From contig JACGCN010000062.1 in assembly GCA_014905825.1 (NCBI GenBank), positions 1 to 64,000 of the forward strand: DNA of 64,000 bases. Reading direction: 5' to 3'. This document shows, piece after piece, positions 1 through 10,675 of this stretch; the stretch's first letter is position 1; every line of letters starts with the position of its first letter. The notes beneath the pieces were generated by a model. That model had not been told where the DNA came from, did no database searches, and worked only from the letters and a program-made list of their open reading frames with translations. The position numbers were made by a program, and so were the translations under genes. Origin of the DNA: Lyophyllum atratum (lineage: Eukaryota > Basidiomycota > Agaricomycetes > Agaricales > Lyophyllaceae).

Positions 1-1159
1 AAGTCAACCCTTGAGCCAAGGTAGCCTCGATGTCCGGGACAAATATTGTCAGGTTCCCGCGTATTGTAGATTTTGTCATCAGTCGGAGAGGAGACCGCCA
101 CTTCCTGTGCAAAACGAGCCACTATAACGGTGCTGAGATATCCTAAGTTACACGGTTAGCCTTCCTTAATCAACAGTGGAAGCTGGTAGGGCTCACGCGG
201 ATATCAGCTTTCCAGGACCAGTGAGCAGACCTGCTGGAAAGCCGCTGAGGGAAAAAACCTCTCGTGGATGATGAGCCAGCAAATGATGCACCCAGGAAAC
301 TTCGTATGGGAGGTGGCGCTCAGACCGGCAGCAGCAGAGACACTTCGAGCGAACTCCAAGCCACCTTTTGTAATCAATCGGCTGTCAGAATACCGAGCTT
401 CATACTAAAATTTAATCGGCACTCAACTCATGCACCCATTGCGTAGTGTTGTAGTTGGTAGCCCTTAAGCCATTGGTCTGATATAAGTCCGGCTCGTTCC
501 CTATTTCAAGGTAATCCAAAACGATCCCTTTGTCCCGTGTCCCGTATTTCGGGAGATGAAAATGCCTTGACGATCGAGCGCGCTTGGACGACCGCCGCTG
601 TGACATTATTAGACCCCAGGTTGACCCCCCAGGTAACGTGTGTGTCTGTGAAAGTGGTTCAACGCACACGGACAAGACCCAAACAGCAGAAACACGCACC
701 CGAAGGAAGGAACCGCGCAGTGGCGTAAAAGGAGTCCCCGACCGTGATATTAGTGGCCTCGGGATACGGTACCACAGCAGTGACGGGAGGGAAAATTGCT
801 TGGGCGAACTTTTCAAAGAGGTAAGTACAAGTCATGCGAAGGACATTGTGACACAGTACCTCGATATCCTGCTGGAAGTTCGTGTGGTCTTCGCTGTTCG
901 CACCAATGCGTATGTCCGGAGGCTGCCCCGTAATTTGCTTCAAATTGTCCAAAGTGTTGAAGAAGAAGTCGTTCCTTGATGTTGTTCCTACCCAATCAGT
1001 CCACCGATCCATTTCAATAGATAGAGATATCAGAGACGGTGACACCCTTGGGGCTGCCTCAGGGGCGAGCAAAGGAATATTGACATTGAGCGCATGGGTA
1101 AAGGAGACGATTGCCGCGAGTAAGGAGATCTTTCGTGTGGAAGAGCCGACCATGCTCAA
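1..1159 (-). pseudogene. Glycoside hydrolase family 79 gene, broken and partial (runs off the window)
   Basis: GH79 enzymes (beta-glucuronidase/heparanase-like, secreted, clan GH-A) remove uronic acids from glycans. The first exon begins at 1159 with a short basic N-terminus and a hydrophobic signal peptide. Family blocks follow: PPDIRIGANSEDHTNF, YPEATNITVGDSFY, HVTWGVNLGSNN, and YLEIGNEPDLY, which holds the acid/base Glu. Introns in the 5' half are clean GT-AG. The 3' half is damaged: a 7-bp tandem duplication at 531-544 shifts frame just before the NEP motif, an extra T shifts frame after SAAAGLSATSHTKF, and another shift lies near the window start after a HRYSGSFCTGSGG block. The recognisable order of blocks shows it was one gene. 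Assembly error could explain one shift, less easily three. Likely a recent pseudogene. Confidence 0.8.
531..544. repeat. 7-bp tandem duplication causing a frameshift in the GH79 gene
   Basis: TGTCCCG is present twice in direct tandem. Removing one copy joins the frame ending in EIRD to the frame reading KGIVLDYLEIGNEP, so the duplication is the exact lesion that breaks the reading frame upstream of the catalytic Glu. Confidence 0.8.
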
Positions 1160-1193
1160 CGATTTTGATCATGCTCGGACTTACGGGTGTACA

Positions 1194-1199
1194 TATATA
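1194..1199 (-). promoter_or_regulatory. Probable TATA box of the GH79 gene
   Basis: TATATA lies about 35 bp upstream of the GH79 start codon at 1159. The remaining sequence up to the Helitron edge at 1685 shows no supported gene and is presumably the GH79 promoter region. Confidence 0.35.
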
Positions 1200-1684
1200 C
1201 TTCATCTCGGCAGCGGGTTGGTGGCCTCGTGGAATAGCAGCAGATTCACAATTCGATTCGATACCATAGGATGTGGGGTCACAGAACAGAACACATGTCG
1301 CATGCTCTGTCTTCGATATAGAGAAGGTGATGCGCGGTCCTCAGGTGACCAGATATCAGGCTACCTTAGCCAGTGCCAGTCTGAAAATCTAGAGATCGCA
1401 CCGCAATTGTTTTCTAGACAGACCCGATGAGACCAGTACAAGTCGGCGGCAGGTTGTCGCAGCACGCCTGCAAGCCTTCGTTCACAGAAAGGACCAAGTC
1501 TCGGGAGAGGAGAACCCGAGAGAGCCACAAATCGAGAAGGAAACGAAGGTCGTGAGGACAACGTGAGCATACAGTCGTGAGTAAGGTTGAACGGGTTCTC
1601 CGGAACGGCCTAGCTTCACGGTCCGTGGCCCATCATGCAGACTCAGCTGTTGACCGTCGTAGACAAGGGATTTGTATTTGTTCA

Positions 1685-1710
1685 CTAGCAGATACCCGTG
1701 CGTTGCACGG
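1685..1710 (-). other. Helitron copy 1 3' terminus: CTAG end plus hairpin
   Basis: The plus strand reads CTAGCAGATAC, then the hairpin CCGTGC-GTT-GCACGG (1696-1710). On the element strand this is a 6-bp stem with a 3-nt loop, about 8 nt before the terminal CTAG, the expected replication terminator of Helitrons. Confidence 0.88.
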
Positions 1711-1944
1711 AACAGTTAATTGTGGTTATTTATTTTGCATGATAGATAATGTACACAGGACTGAGGTAGATGATCTATGGGGCACCATGATTCATTGCTT
1801 ATGGCACTGGGTATTAGTGGGTGGAATAAATGGAAAGAGAAGACTTGCAGGTAAATGCGGGCTATCAGTGGGAGTCACTCTACGGTTGATGATGCGTGAT
1901 GCCGTGGGCGCATTGACATGGAACACAGATGTCAGACGCTGATA

Positions 1945-2229
1945 CTGTACTAATACGACCAAGTCTTCATGTAACGTGTAACGCAGGGGGATGAAGAGAA
2001 GAGATTTTGGGTATGTAACGCGTAACAAATTAGGTTGAAGAGCGTTACAAATCAGATTTTAAGGTCAAAAATCCTGATTTTCCTCCAAGACTGATGTGGT
2101 ACGAAATTTTGAGGGGTGCATGAAGAGTTTTTGGTCTGGTAACGTGCAAGATATGGTTATGAAGAGATGATCAGGTCAATTTTTTTTGTAACGCTCAAAT
2201 CAGATGAAGAGTTGGTCGTATTAGTACAG
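1945..2229. mobile_element. MITE with TA target duplication (mariner-like) inside Helitron copy 1
   Basis: The 285-bp element has 26-bp terminal inverted repeats beginning CTGTACTAATACGACCAA, with one mismatch between ends, flanked by TA at 1943-1944 and 2230-2231. It is absent from the matching position of Helitron copy 2, so it inserted after the two copies diverged. It contains several GTAACG motifs and no coding capacity. TA duplications point to a Tc1/mariner-type source, but the family is not certain. Confidence 0.8.
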
Positions 2230-2582
2230 TACGTTTCCTGAAAAGCGTCATGGTTGTAATGTGCATGGGCAGTCAACCAAGCAAGCGATGGAAGTGGGAG
2301 TGTCCTCTTGATTGCAGCTCTGGCAGTGTGACAGTGGATGGGCAGGGTGTGCTAGGCATGTCGACTAAAGAAGCAAACATTCTGTAAGGAAGAGTTATAT
2401 AACTAAGGACGGGGCCAAGATTGGGCCGTTGTTGACTGATGAGAAAGATGACATTGAATAAGCATACCCTAATTACTGATGAGTGCCAGAGAACGTCATA
2501 GAATGTGATGTAAATTCTACTAAGGCATGTGAGAGGTGGAAGTGTTCGCCATTATTATTGTGTACAATATGTGTGTGGCATA

Positions 2583-3545
2583 CTAAGGCAAATTTGGCGG
2601 TGCTGCTGATGAGGAAGAAGCCTCGGCGTTTGGTTCGGTCGTCCTCTGACGCTTTGTGGGGCTCGGACTGGGGCTTGGATTTCCATAGCCAAATTTCAAG
2701 TTGCCTTTAGTAGGTGTGGCTGACGTGTTCAGCATCAGTACAGAAGATGTATACTATAATGAGATACACATACTTGATTGACTGCCTAGGGGGCTTTCAA
2801 CTTTTGGGGTGATGGGTGTTCGTCCCATGAACGTCACCTTCTCAATCTCCACGACGAAAGTCTTGGATCCGTCAGTTTTTAAGCCCGTCAGGAAACCTCC
2901 TACTGCGACATATGCCCCTGGCTGTGGAATGCGCGCTTTATCTTTCCATTTAGGAAATTGGCAGAATGTGGGGAACGACGCTTTGCTGCCAGGCGCATCT
3001 TTCAAATGAGATGTCCACGGCTCTGGGCGTATGTCGAAGGAATGATCACTGTCGCTTGAACGATCGACAATGCCTGCGATTGTAATGTAAGGTGAATGAT
3101 GTACGTCGATTTCGTTGGTGGCCTTGATAAGCTTGTGAAATCAAGTGAGGGGTGGAAAAACACCATTGATGTTAGAACGTACGGAAACTATATCTCCAAC
3201 CAAAGAATAGTCATTCAGTGCCAAACCCTCAGATGCAATTGCTTCCGTAGCAATGCGTGGAGGAACTTGGGCCACCTGTGAGAAGGACAGAGTATATAGT
3301 GTTTACGAAGCACGGCGAAACTTTGGAGGACATACATTAGCAGTCACAAAGCAAAAGTCCAGGCCGCCGGCATCAAATGTGAGCTTTTTGCTATTGAAGT
3401 AGCGAAGAGATGCCAGAGCTTGACAGGTGTCGCTGAAGAAAAGGTGGGCATCAAAGGACAGGGAGTTTGGCTTTGCCTGGGGGTCCAAAGCCCGACAGTT
3501 TTCTAGGACGGCAACAGCTGAGATTGTGACGGAGCCGCCTGACAT
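2583..3545 (-). pseudogene. Helitron OB-fold (RPA/SSB-like) protein gene, copy 1, with in-frame stop
   Basis: This is the second gene of the Helitron, downstream of and co-oriented with the Rep-helicase. Exon 1 (from 3545) reads MSGGSVTISAVAVLENCRAL. After a GTATGT-CACAG intron, exon 2 includes LVGDIVSVRS, HHSPYITIAGIVDRSSDSDH and GAYVAVGGFLTG. A third exon gives a tail with KFGYGNPSPSPSPTKR. Repeated beta-strand-like segments with conserved glycines and a GAYV-VGGF block resemble OB folds, and single-strand-binding RPA-like genes are known Helitron cargo. A TGA at 3141-3143 interrupts exon 2 where the intact copy in Helitron 2 has sense codons. The OB-fold assignment is inference from pattern and context, not a database match. 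Confidence 0.65.
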
Positions 3546-3750
3546 GGTGAGGCAGTGATGATGGTAATAATATTTTCGGAACATAGTGTAAGTAGTAATG
3601 TAATATGATGACGACCAAGTCTCAAACATTCTGGCAATTTCTGTGGCAAATGTTTATATCGACATAAACAAAGGGTGTACTACGTCATGATGGATACTAA
3701 GAAAGTGATCAGAGAAACGGGCACAAACATGAGCAGTGACAGGCGCATAC

Positions 3751-6700
3751 CTAGGGTAAGATGACTTCGGGATAGACAATGTTCTTCGTTGTTGATGTCC
3801 CGAGATTACTGTCGGAGAGGAGAATCTTTATACGACGGGTAGATGTGGCTCGTGACAGTGCAACATATAGCTGCCCATGGGCAAACACAGGCACTCGGAG
3901 GTCAATTCCGACGAACTTCACCGATTGCCCTTGGGATTTGTTGATTCTCAAAGCGAAAGCAAGCTTGACAGGGAACTGTCGTCGACGAAGTTGAAAAGCG
4001 AAGTCAGTGGTAGACGTGGGAATAAGGGAGATACGTGGGATCATGACAACATTACGGTCATGGTCACCACCAAGGACGCGGCATTCTAGCACACGGTCAG
4101 ACATGCGAGTGACGACCATACGGGTACCGTTACAAAGGCCTTGTGATGGGGACAGGTTGCGAAGAAGGATCAAGGGGCATCCCATCTTGAGTTTCAGTTC
4201 GCCAGGCGGCAGGCTGGATGAGTTGATGGAGCGTAAGAACTCAAGAGGCATTGGGAGGTGGTCATCGTCAGCACCGGCCTCCTCAATCACATCATCAGCA
4301 CAGATTCTTCACCGGCCATCCTTTGAAGGACTTCTTCATTGATGTCTCCAACGTCAGAGTTCCGTGGTGCGAGGATCATGCGATTCTGAAAGTACTCGGG
4401 AGGAGGAGGATGTTGGCCATCGACGCCGGGATAGATGAAGTCAATTAGGGATGGAGGGGAGTTTGCAAGCATATGGTCAGGAATGTTGACTGTGTTGTGT
4501 TCATCATTGTGACGTGCATGTCCGATATCGAGCAACCATTGTGCAAATTGCTGAGATTCTGGCTCGTCACGATCCACACGCATGTTTCGCCGCAGTGAGA
4601 GAACTTCGATATGATTCCAAAGTGATGAATGCTGGAGTGTGGAATCGACTATCTCCTCCTGAGAGCCTTTGGGAACGACAGGAAGTGTTTGCAAGAAATC
4701 ACCTCCGAAAATGACAGTAATGCCCCCAAATGGTCGATCATCGCCCCGAATGTCACGGCAGGTGCGGTCAAGAGCTTCGGGCCCAAAGCGGTGCTGTGCA
4801 CTGACTTCATCCCAGATGATGGCCTTTGTGTCCCTAAGGAGACCCGCACGAAGACTATTCTTTGGAATCGCACAGAAGGAATCTGACGCGAGGCCATTGA
4901 CAGGTATCTTGAACATTGAATGAGCTGTTCACCCACCTGGAATGAGAAGTGCTGCGATGCCTGATGAAGCGACACATAGAATAATGCCAGCTTCAGCACG
5001 GATCTTGTTGCAGATAGTCTTGTACACAAAGGTTTTGCCTGTGCCGCCTGGCCCATTGAGGAAGAATGTAGTTCCATCGCCTGCTGAGATAGAGTCGACA
5101 ACCCGGTGGTATGCAGTGCGTTGTTCTTCATTCAGCAGTGGCAGGCGTCTGTTGAGGCTAGCCTGTTCGACATCGTGGCGGTAGAGTAGCTGCTCTGAAA
5201 TAAGCGGGTTGACGGTCTGTGCATCCCAGTCATGTTGTATGCGAGGCATGGAAGGCCAGTCAGCAAGTGAGTGACCGGAATCGTTCAAAATGTTATTGAG
5301 GAGGAAGAGGCCGTAGTCGTGAATATCGTTGTCGGAAGGGTCAGGGAAATTACGGGCGATGACTTGGGGGCGTAAATCATCACAGATGTTATGGCAGAAC
5401 TCGTCCCACAGGATGTCAGGCTGCGATGGCTCACAGAAAAGGAGGATGGTGGCAAAGAGATGGCGAAGGCGTGTTCCAGTTTGGAAATGAGCGGCTTCTT
5501 CAAGACATAAGTGCCATTCCCCGTCATCCTCAAGTAGACCGCGTGCTAAGCACGCAGCGTGAAAGGTGTCATGAACAATACCGTTGTAGGTCAGGAGATC
5601 CTGGTAGGAGCAAGGTCCCTTTACAACAGTAAGCAGAGTTCGGAGGTAGAAGCGCTCGCCTGCGGTCGGACCGACGAAGTACATGCGGCCTATAGCAAAG
5701 CCTTGCTGTCGTTGTGCCCATGACTTTGCATCCTTCTTCCAAACAAAATGCTGTGGGAACTCCTGATATGTATATGTTCGAGCGAGGACCCCAAGCGCTC
5801 CTTCTGCAGCATTGGCAGCAAAGAAAGCAGTCAATGGAGTGCGTTCGGATGCAGCACGCTCAAGAATGACGTGGGGGTCTTCATCTGGGTCAAACGTAAC
5901 CATGTGTTGGCCAGGTAGGTGTACTTGGAGGCGGACAACGTTAGGAACTTGGTTGTGGATGTCGAAGAGGAAGATTCGGTGGATGGCTTCTGAAGCGGAT
6001 ACGTAGCGTCCATTGATGAATCGCTGTACTTCGTCATGGCGGTTGACCTCAAGAGAAGCACGGTCACTCCCTTTTTGGATGTATTTGAACAGATATTTGA
6101 AGGAACCGACAGATGCTGCACATTCGACATTAATGTGGCAATCAAAGACGGCGGAAAGATAGGGGGAGTAGGGCACAATCCAGCGATTGTCAACCCACGT
6201 GTTGCCAATGAGATACGAACGACCATCGTTAAGCCGCGCATACAGAGGATAGCCATGGCCGTCTACGGTTGTGGAGTCTTGGAAAGACTTGGGATACCCT
6301 TTGGAGCACTTCCCATCTACCATGCAGGGAGCGCTGGGAAACGCAGCACCACAGGGACCATGGATCATGCATCGCTTGACAGTGTCGAAAAGAAGTGGTT
6401 GGGTTTCAGGATCTGGCCATTGAGCGGAGATGCAGGAGTCTATTGCATCTGGCGTAAGAAGCTTGAACGGCTCCTTCAAGAATATAAGGAGGTGCATGTG
6501 AGGAAGGCCCCGTTTCTGAAACTCGATGACGTAGACATAGGCGACAGCATGGCCAAAGATTCCATGCTTATGGATGTGCTCGACGACGGCTTTCTTCTTT
6601 AGTTGGAAAACACGGCCAACCAGGTCTGGGCGGTCATAAGCTGATTGGTGGTTGAGCAACTCGCGGGTGATCTCAGGCCATTTGGGGTTCGTGGTCATAG

Positions 6701-9180
6701 TGGCGAAAATGTCGAATTTGCGGTAGTAGCGTGCAATTGCCATAGAGTCCTGAAAGCGTTGCTGCATATGTCGAGGACCTCCAATGTATGACGAAGGCAA
6801 CACGACACGTTGGCCGAGGTCGTTGAAGTCAAGCTCGTCCTCACCCTCTGCCACAGCATCCTCAAGTCCCCCATAAAGAGCAGCGCGCAGCCGTGATTGG
6901 TTGTTTTTAATATATGACAGTCGCTGGGAGTCAATACATGCATACATGTCGACCAAGAATCGTTGGAAAAGCCGGCCACCACGAAGAACAGTAGAGTACT
7001 CTGTTGGGCGGACTTGGATTCTATATGCAACAAAACGTGGGAGGGTGAGGCGCCTGGGTTGGCGCCCAGGTTGGTGAAGAAGCATTCCAGGATGCCAACC
7101 GGGTTCCCCTCGTGGAAACAGCAGGACATAGTACAGGGGTACATATGCGGGGTGCAGGTTACTGATGGTTCGAAGGGCGCCATCCCGACGATGGATCTGG
7201 ATGTCTCGTGGCTGCGAAGCGGCGTCGCCATCAGGAAGAATGACAGCAACTTCATCTGCAGTGGGCAAGTTGTATCGTCGGTGATCCAGGCCAGGCGCTA
7301 CTCGCAAACACACGGAAACATCGTCATTGACATCGTAGTGCTCTAAGATTTGGTGGGCGTGGCGATAGACAGCAGCGTACTGGTGACTGTGGAGCAGCAT
7401 GTTCTGCAGGGTGTCCATGATCTGGCGGTTAAGACCTTCATTTTGTTGCATACGATGTTCAAGGGCTGCACGGGGCTCGTAGATGTACAGTTGGGCATAT
7501 ATCGGGGGTCGCCCAGGGGCAGGGGTGAGGGATCCAGAGCGATGACAAAGGTCACCAAGAATTCGGAAGACAGGAGGCATATTACCCCGATTGACGGAAT
7601 GATCCTCCTGAACACCCAATGACGTAAAGGCGAATGCACGGTTGTACTTCCAAATGTCAGTGCAGAACGCCTTAGCTGCTGGAGTAGGGCTTTCAAGTAG
7701 GTCTCGAAGGGGTGGGGGAGGCTCCTGCAGTGGAGGGAGGCGAACTTCTCCGTTTTTACAGCATCCAAAATTAGGAAATGTATTGGTGGAGTCAACAGTC
7801 TTCTCATCTAACCAATGCAGCGCCCCACAATGAGGGCATGGGACGTTCATGCGCCCAAGGTCATGGCGACCGTGGGGTTCACGATACGGTCTCCTGGCTG
7901 CACAAAATATATCTCCGTCATTACCCTGCTCCCAAGGCGGACGACGGCGCTCCTCTGAAAGAAGGACGTGAGTGTGGGGCAATAGCAGCATGGAATGAGA
8001 CATACGTGGGACGGGAATTGGGGGATCAACGACGTGCTGCCTGTCTTGGTGCGCGCCAAGTGGTCCTTCCCGCTGCAAACGTTCTCTTTGTCTTCGTGCG
8101 GTCTGAGCAATGCTGCGAGCAGCTGATGTAGAAGTCAGCAAAGAATCCTAAGCTATGGCTGATGACGTACTCTGAACATTGTTCTGGGGTAAATTGGGTG
8201 GGACACTTGGACGGCGTACGTCTGCAATGAAATGAATGCCAATGCGAATAGTGTTTGAAGGTCCGGTTAATGGACCGCCTGTTGTAACCGGGACTGGACT
8301 TAACCGGACCAATGTAGACCGGACTTTCGGTCCATGGTCTACCTGTCCAAAAATATTGTAACCGGACTGGGTTGAACCAGTTGACACCGGTTACATCCGT
8401 GACCAGACACGTGACCTACTCAGCCCAAAAGACTCGTGTCTGGGAACGTATTTCGGCTTTTCCGGGCCAGCTTTTGATGTCCTCGGCTTCCCAAAAACAC
8501 AAACATGCCCACAATGAAAAGATCTACCAGATCTGACATTTTCGCACAGGTCAAGTGGTCACGTGACTGGGTCGCGTCCCAATTTGGATGACGTGTACGA
8601 CCTCCCAAATGAGCATCAAAGTCAGTGTTTCGGCCATAGCACCTTCAATTTTGAATCAATCAATGACTTCTAAGCTCCAGTACACTGTTCATGCATGTAT
8701 CTAGCCGTTTGACATCACTCCCCGCGCCCTGGGGGGCGGGAATAGATGGATGGGTGAAAATGACGTTGGATGACAGTGAAAACCGGTCAGAAAACCGGTT
8801 CAGACTGGCCGGTCCCCAGTTCAAGAAAATCCGGGAATTTTTTAACCGGGGCGGTCCCCGGTTCAAGCCTTGAGGGTGCAAAAAACCGGACCTGACCGGA
8901 CTTTCAAACACTAAATGCGAAACACGTATGATAGCCACATACCAGGAATATAGTGATTATTCACCACTGCTGGGGGCTCTAGGGATCGCTCAACCCTCTC
9001 CCGTTGTCGGCGTGCGCGCTGAGCTGTAGATCTTGCATTCGCAGGTAAGGAAGGCGCCGGCTCTCTGTCCTGGACAGGCGTGGGATGTCGACGTCGACTG
9101 GGGCTGCGGATGCGAGAGATGATGGCATCCCTGGTCCGTGCACGGGCATGCCGTTGTAGATCTTGAGGATGATCAGGCAT
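3751..9180 (-). pseudogene. Helitron Rep-helicase (RepHel), copy 1, disrupted
   Basis: This is the rolling-circle transposase: an HUH Rep nuclease fused to a PIF1-family helicase. The largest open stretch (4929-8141) contains a CPHC zinc-binding motif near the N-terminus, KRGLPHMHLLIFLKEP (HUH motif), KYLFKYIQKGSDRA (catalytic Tyr region) and NGPGGTGKT (Walker A). The helicase continues in 3751-4916 with IIWDEVSAQHR (Walker B), FGGDF-QTLP, and YVALSRATS. Lesions versus copy 2 are a TGA at 4929-4931 replacing the Arg codon CGA after LLIPGG (a CpG-type change) and a frameshift near 4290. N-terminal exons are separated by about 50-nt introns, one of which holds a 665-bp MITE. The repeated basic motif ARRQRER recurs in the N-terminus. 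Not functional as it stands. Confidence 0.85.
8249..8913. mobile_element. hAT-type MITE inserted in an intron of Helitron copy 1 RepHel
   Basis: Terminal inverted repeats begin TAGTGTTTGAA. Perfect 8-bp target duplications AATGCGAA lie at 8241-8248 and 8914-8921. The 8-bp duplication and the YARNG-type start (TAGTG) fit the hAT superfamily. The interior is non-coding and full of CCGGT/ACCGG motifs in both orientations. Removing the element and one duplication restores a roughly 48-nt GT-AG intron of RepHel (GTATGTGG...ATTGCAG). A related copy lies at 53418-54055. Confidence 0.85.
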
Positions 9181-10140
9181 CCTTCAAGAAAAAGGGGCGT
9201 AAGAGGATGGGTCGGATAACATGAGATGGGAACGCACGGTTTTGTGGAAGAGACGTCTGGCAAATGACGGTGTCCATAGGGGGTGGCGGTGAGGGAGCAG
9301 ATATAGGCGCGGCGGCACAGAAAAACGTGGAAAGGAACCCGAAGTTTTTTTTTCCAAAAAAATTTCGATCATGTTTGGGCAGAAAACGTGCGATCGAGGG
9401 TCTGGTTGTGGGCGGCGTGTCGGGTGAGTGAATGAAGAGAAAGGTAGGATGGGGGTGGAGTGAATAGACGACAGGTCGGTGCAACACTTTCCTGAAGTCG
9501 CCCTTTAGGTTGAGTGGCTCGGTGCAACACTTCGCACACTCAAAGGGTGGGGGAGGGGAGGCAGGGACAGGAAAGTAGCATAGGGATTGCCCAGGGCTAC
9601 TGTTGGGAGTGGTGTGGAGGGGCCACCGGCGCGGCATACAATGTGCCACAGGCCCGGTCATCCCCTGCTGACGCGGCAGAGCCACAGACTCAAGAGGGGG
9701 GGGAGGATGGAATTGAAAAGGGAAAAATATGTGTATGCTCTACACTGCGTTTGGGGTGGCATACGTGCATCATGGGAGCTAGGCCGCAACTTATACGGAA
9801 TAGCCTATGCCTTGGTGGCACCCCGCAGTGATCCCGGCGTCAGGAAAGACGACGATGAGGTTGGGAGACGACACGTCACGGTCGACGACGCATCGTTGTT
9901 TGTTTGGCCGTGTTTGCTGAACACGGGGACGGAGTTCCCCGGATTGGCGGGCCCGATGCTGCGGCGGGATGCAAGTTCAAAATTGACGGTTGGAAAATTG
10001 CAAAGGGAGGTGAATTTGAAAATGGGAGAGTTTGCGAGGGGGCTGGGGCCAATGAGATTGCAGGTTTGTCTAGGTACAGGAACCAATGAGATTGGAGGGT
10101 TGTCCCCGTGGGAGATTTCCAGGTTTCTTTGTATAATAGA
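9181..10140 (-). other. Helitron copy 1, 5' non-coding region and TC terminus
   Basis: No gene supported here. It lies between the RepHel start and the 5'-TC end at 10139-10140. Two GGT/CTCGGTGCAACAC blocks near 9476-9535 match two such blocks near 17238-17295 in Helitron copy 2. The last 130 bp repeat CCAATGAGATTG twice. Confidence 0.6.
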
Positions 10141-10167
10141 CTAGCGGATACCCGTGCTTCGCACGGG
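10141..10167 (-). other. Helitron copy 2 3' terminus: CTAG end plus hairpin
   Basis: The plus strand shows CTAGCGGATA followed by CCCGTGC-TTC-GCACGGG (10151-10167), a perfect 7-bp stem with a 3-nt loop. It is the same architecture as the end of copy 1. Confidence 0.9.
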
Positions 10168-10675
10168 ATTGAGGCTTGGACATAACGTCAACATATGTAT
10201 TGCAGTGCTTCCATTCACAACATCTATGTATATACATCTAAGGGGAACCATGATTTGTTGCTGATGGCAGTGACTATCAGTAGATGGGAGAGATCAAAGG
10301 AGAAGATGCTTGCAGGTGTCTGTCGGACTTGGTCTGCTGTGGATAATGCGTGACGCCGTGGGTTGGTTGGCATGGAATGCAGACGTGAGACGATGATAAG
10401 CGACATGAAAGGAGTCATGTTCGTAGTGTAAGGGGGCGTTGAACCAAGCGAAGCAATGGAAGTGGGAACATCCTCTTGCTTGCAGCTCGGTTAGTGCAAC
10501 AGTAGATTGGAAGGGTGTGTTAGACATGTGGGGTCCAGAAGAAAAGGTGTTGAGTAGACATTTATATAAGAAACAGAGACGGAAGAAAGATGGAGTCGCT
10601 CTTGACTGAATAGAAATATTACATTGATTAAGTATACAGTGATTACTTATGACAGGCATAGAACATTATAGAACG

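Larger units (their letters stand above)
1685..10140 (-). mobile_element. Helitron copy 1 (decayed), downstream unit of a tandem Helitron pair
   Basis: On the minus strand the element begins TCTATTATACAAAG (5'-TC at 10140-10139) and ends with a GC-rich hairpin, then GTATCTGCTAG (3'-CTAG at 1688-1685), followed by T. These are the canonical Helitron ends (5'-TC, 3' hairpin plus CTRR, insertion between A and T). It carries the degenerate Rep-helicase (3751-9180) and OB-fold (2583-3545) genes. Total length is 8456 bp including a 285-bp MITE and a 665-bp hAT-type MITE. 1711-1944 and 2230-2582 are 3' non-coding DNA similar to the matching part of copy 2. 9181-10140 is 5' non-coding DNA sharing blocks such as GGTCGGTGCAACAC with copy 2. 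Confidence 0.9.

Noticed and set aside
4929..4931. Possibility that the in-frame stop in Helitron copy 1 RepHel is removed by an intron
   Set aside because: Copy 2 reads straight through the same position (GGRTAHSMF) and no GT/AG pair around it keeps frame, so a nonsense change is simpler.
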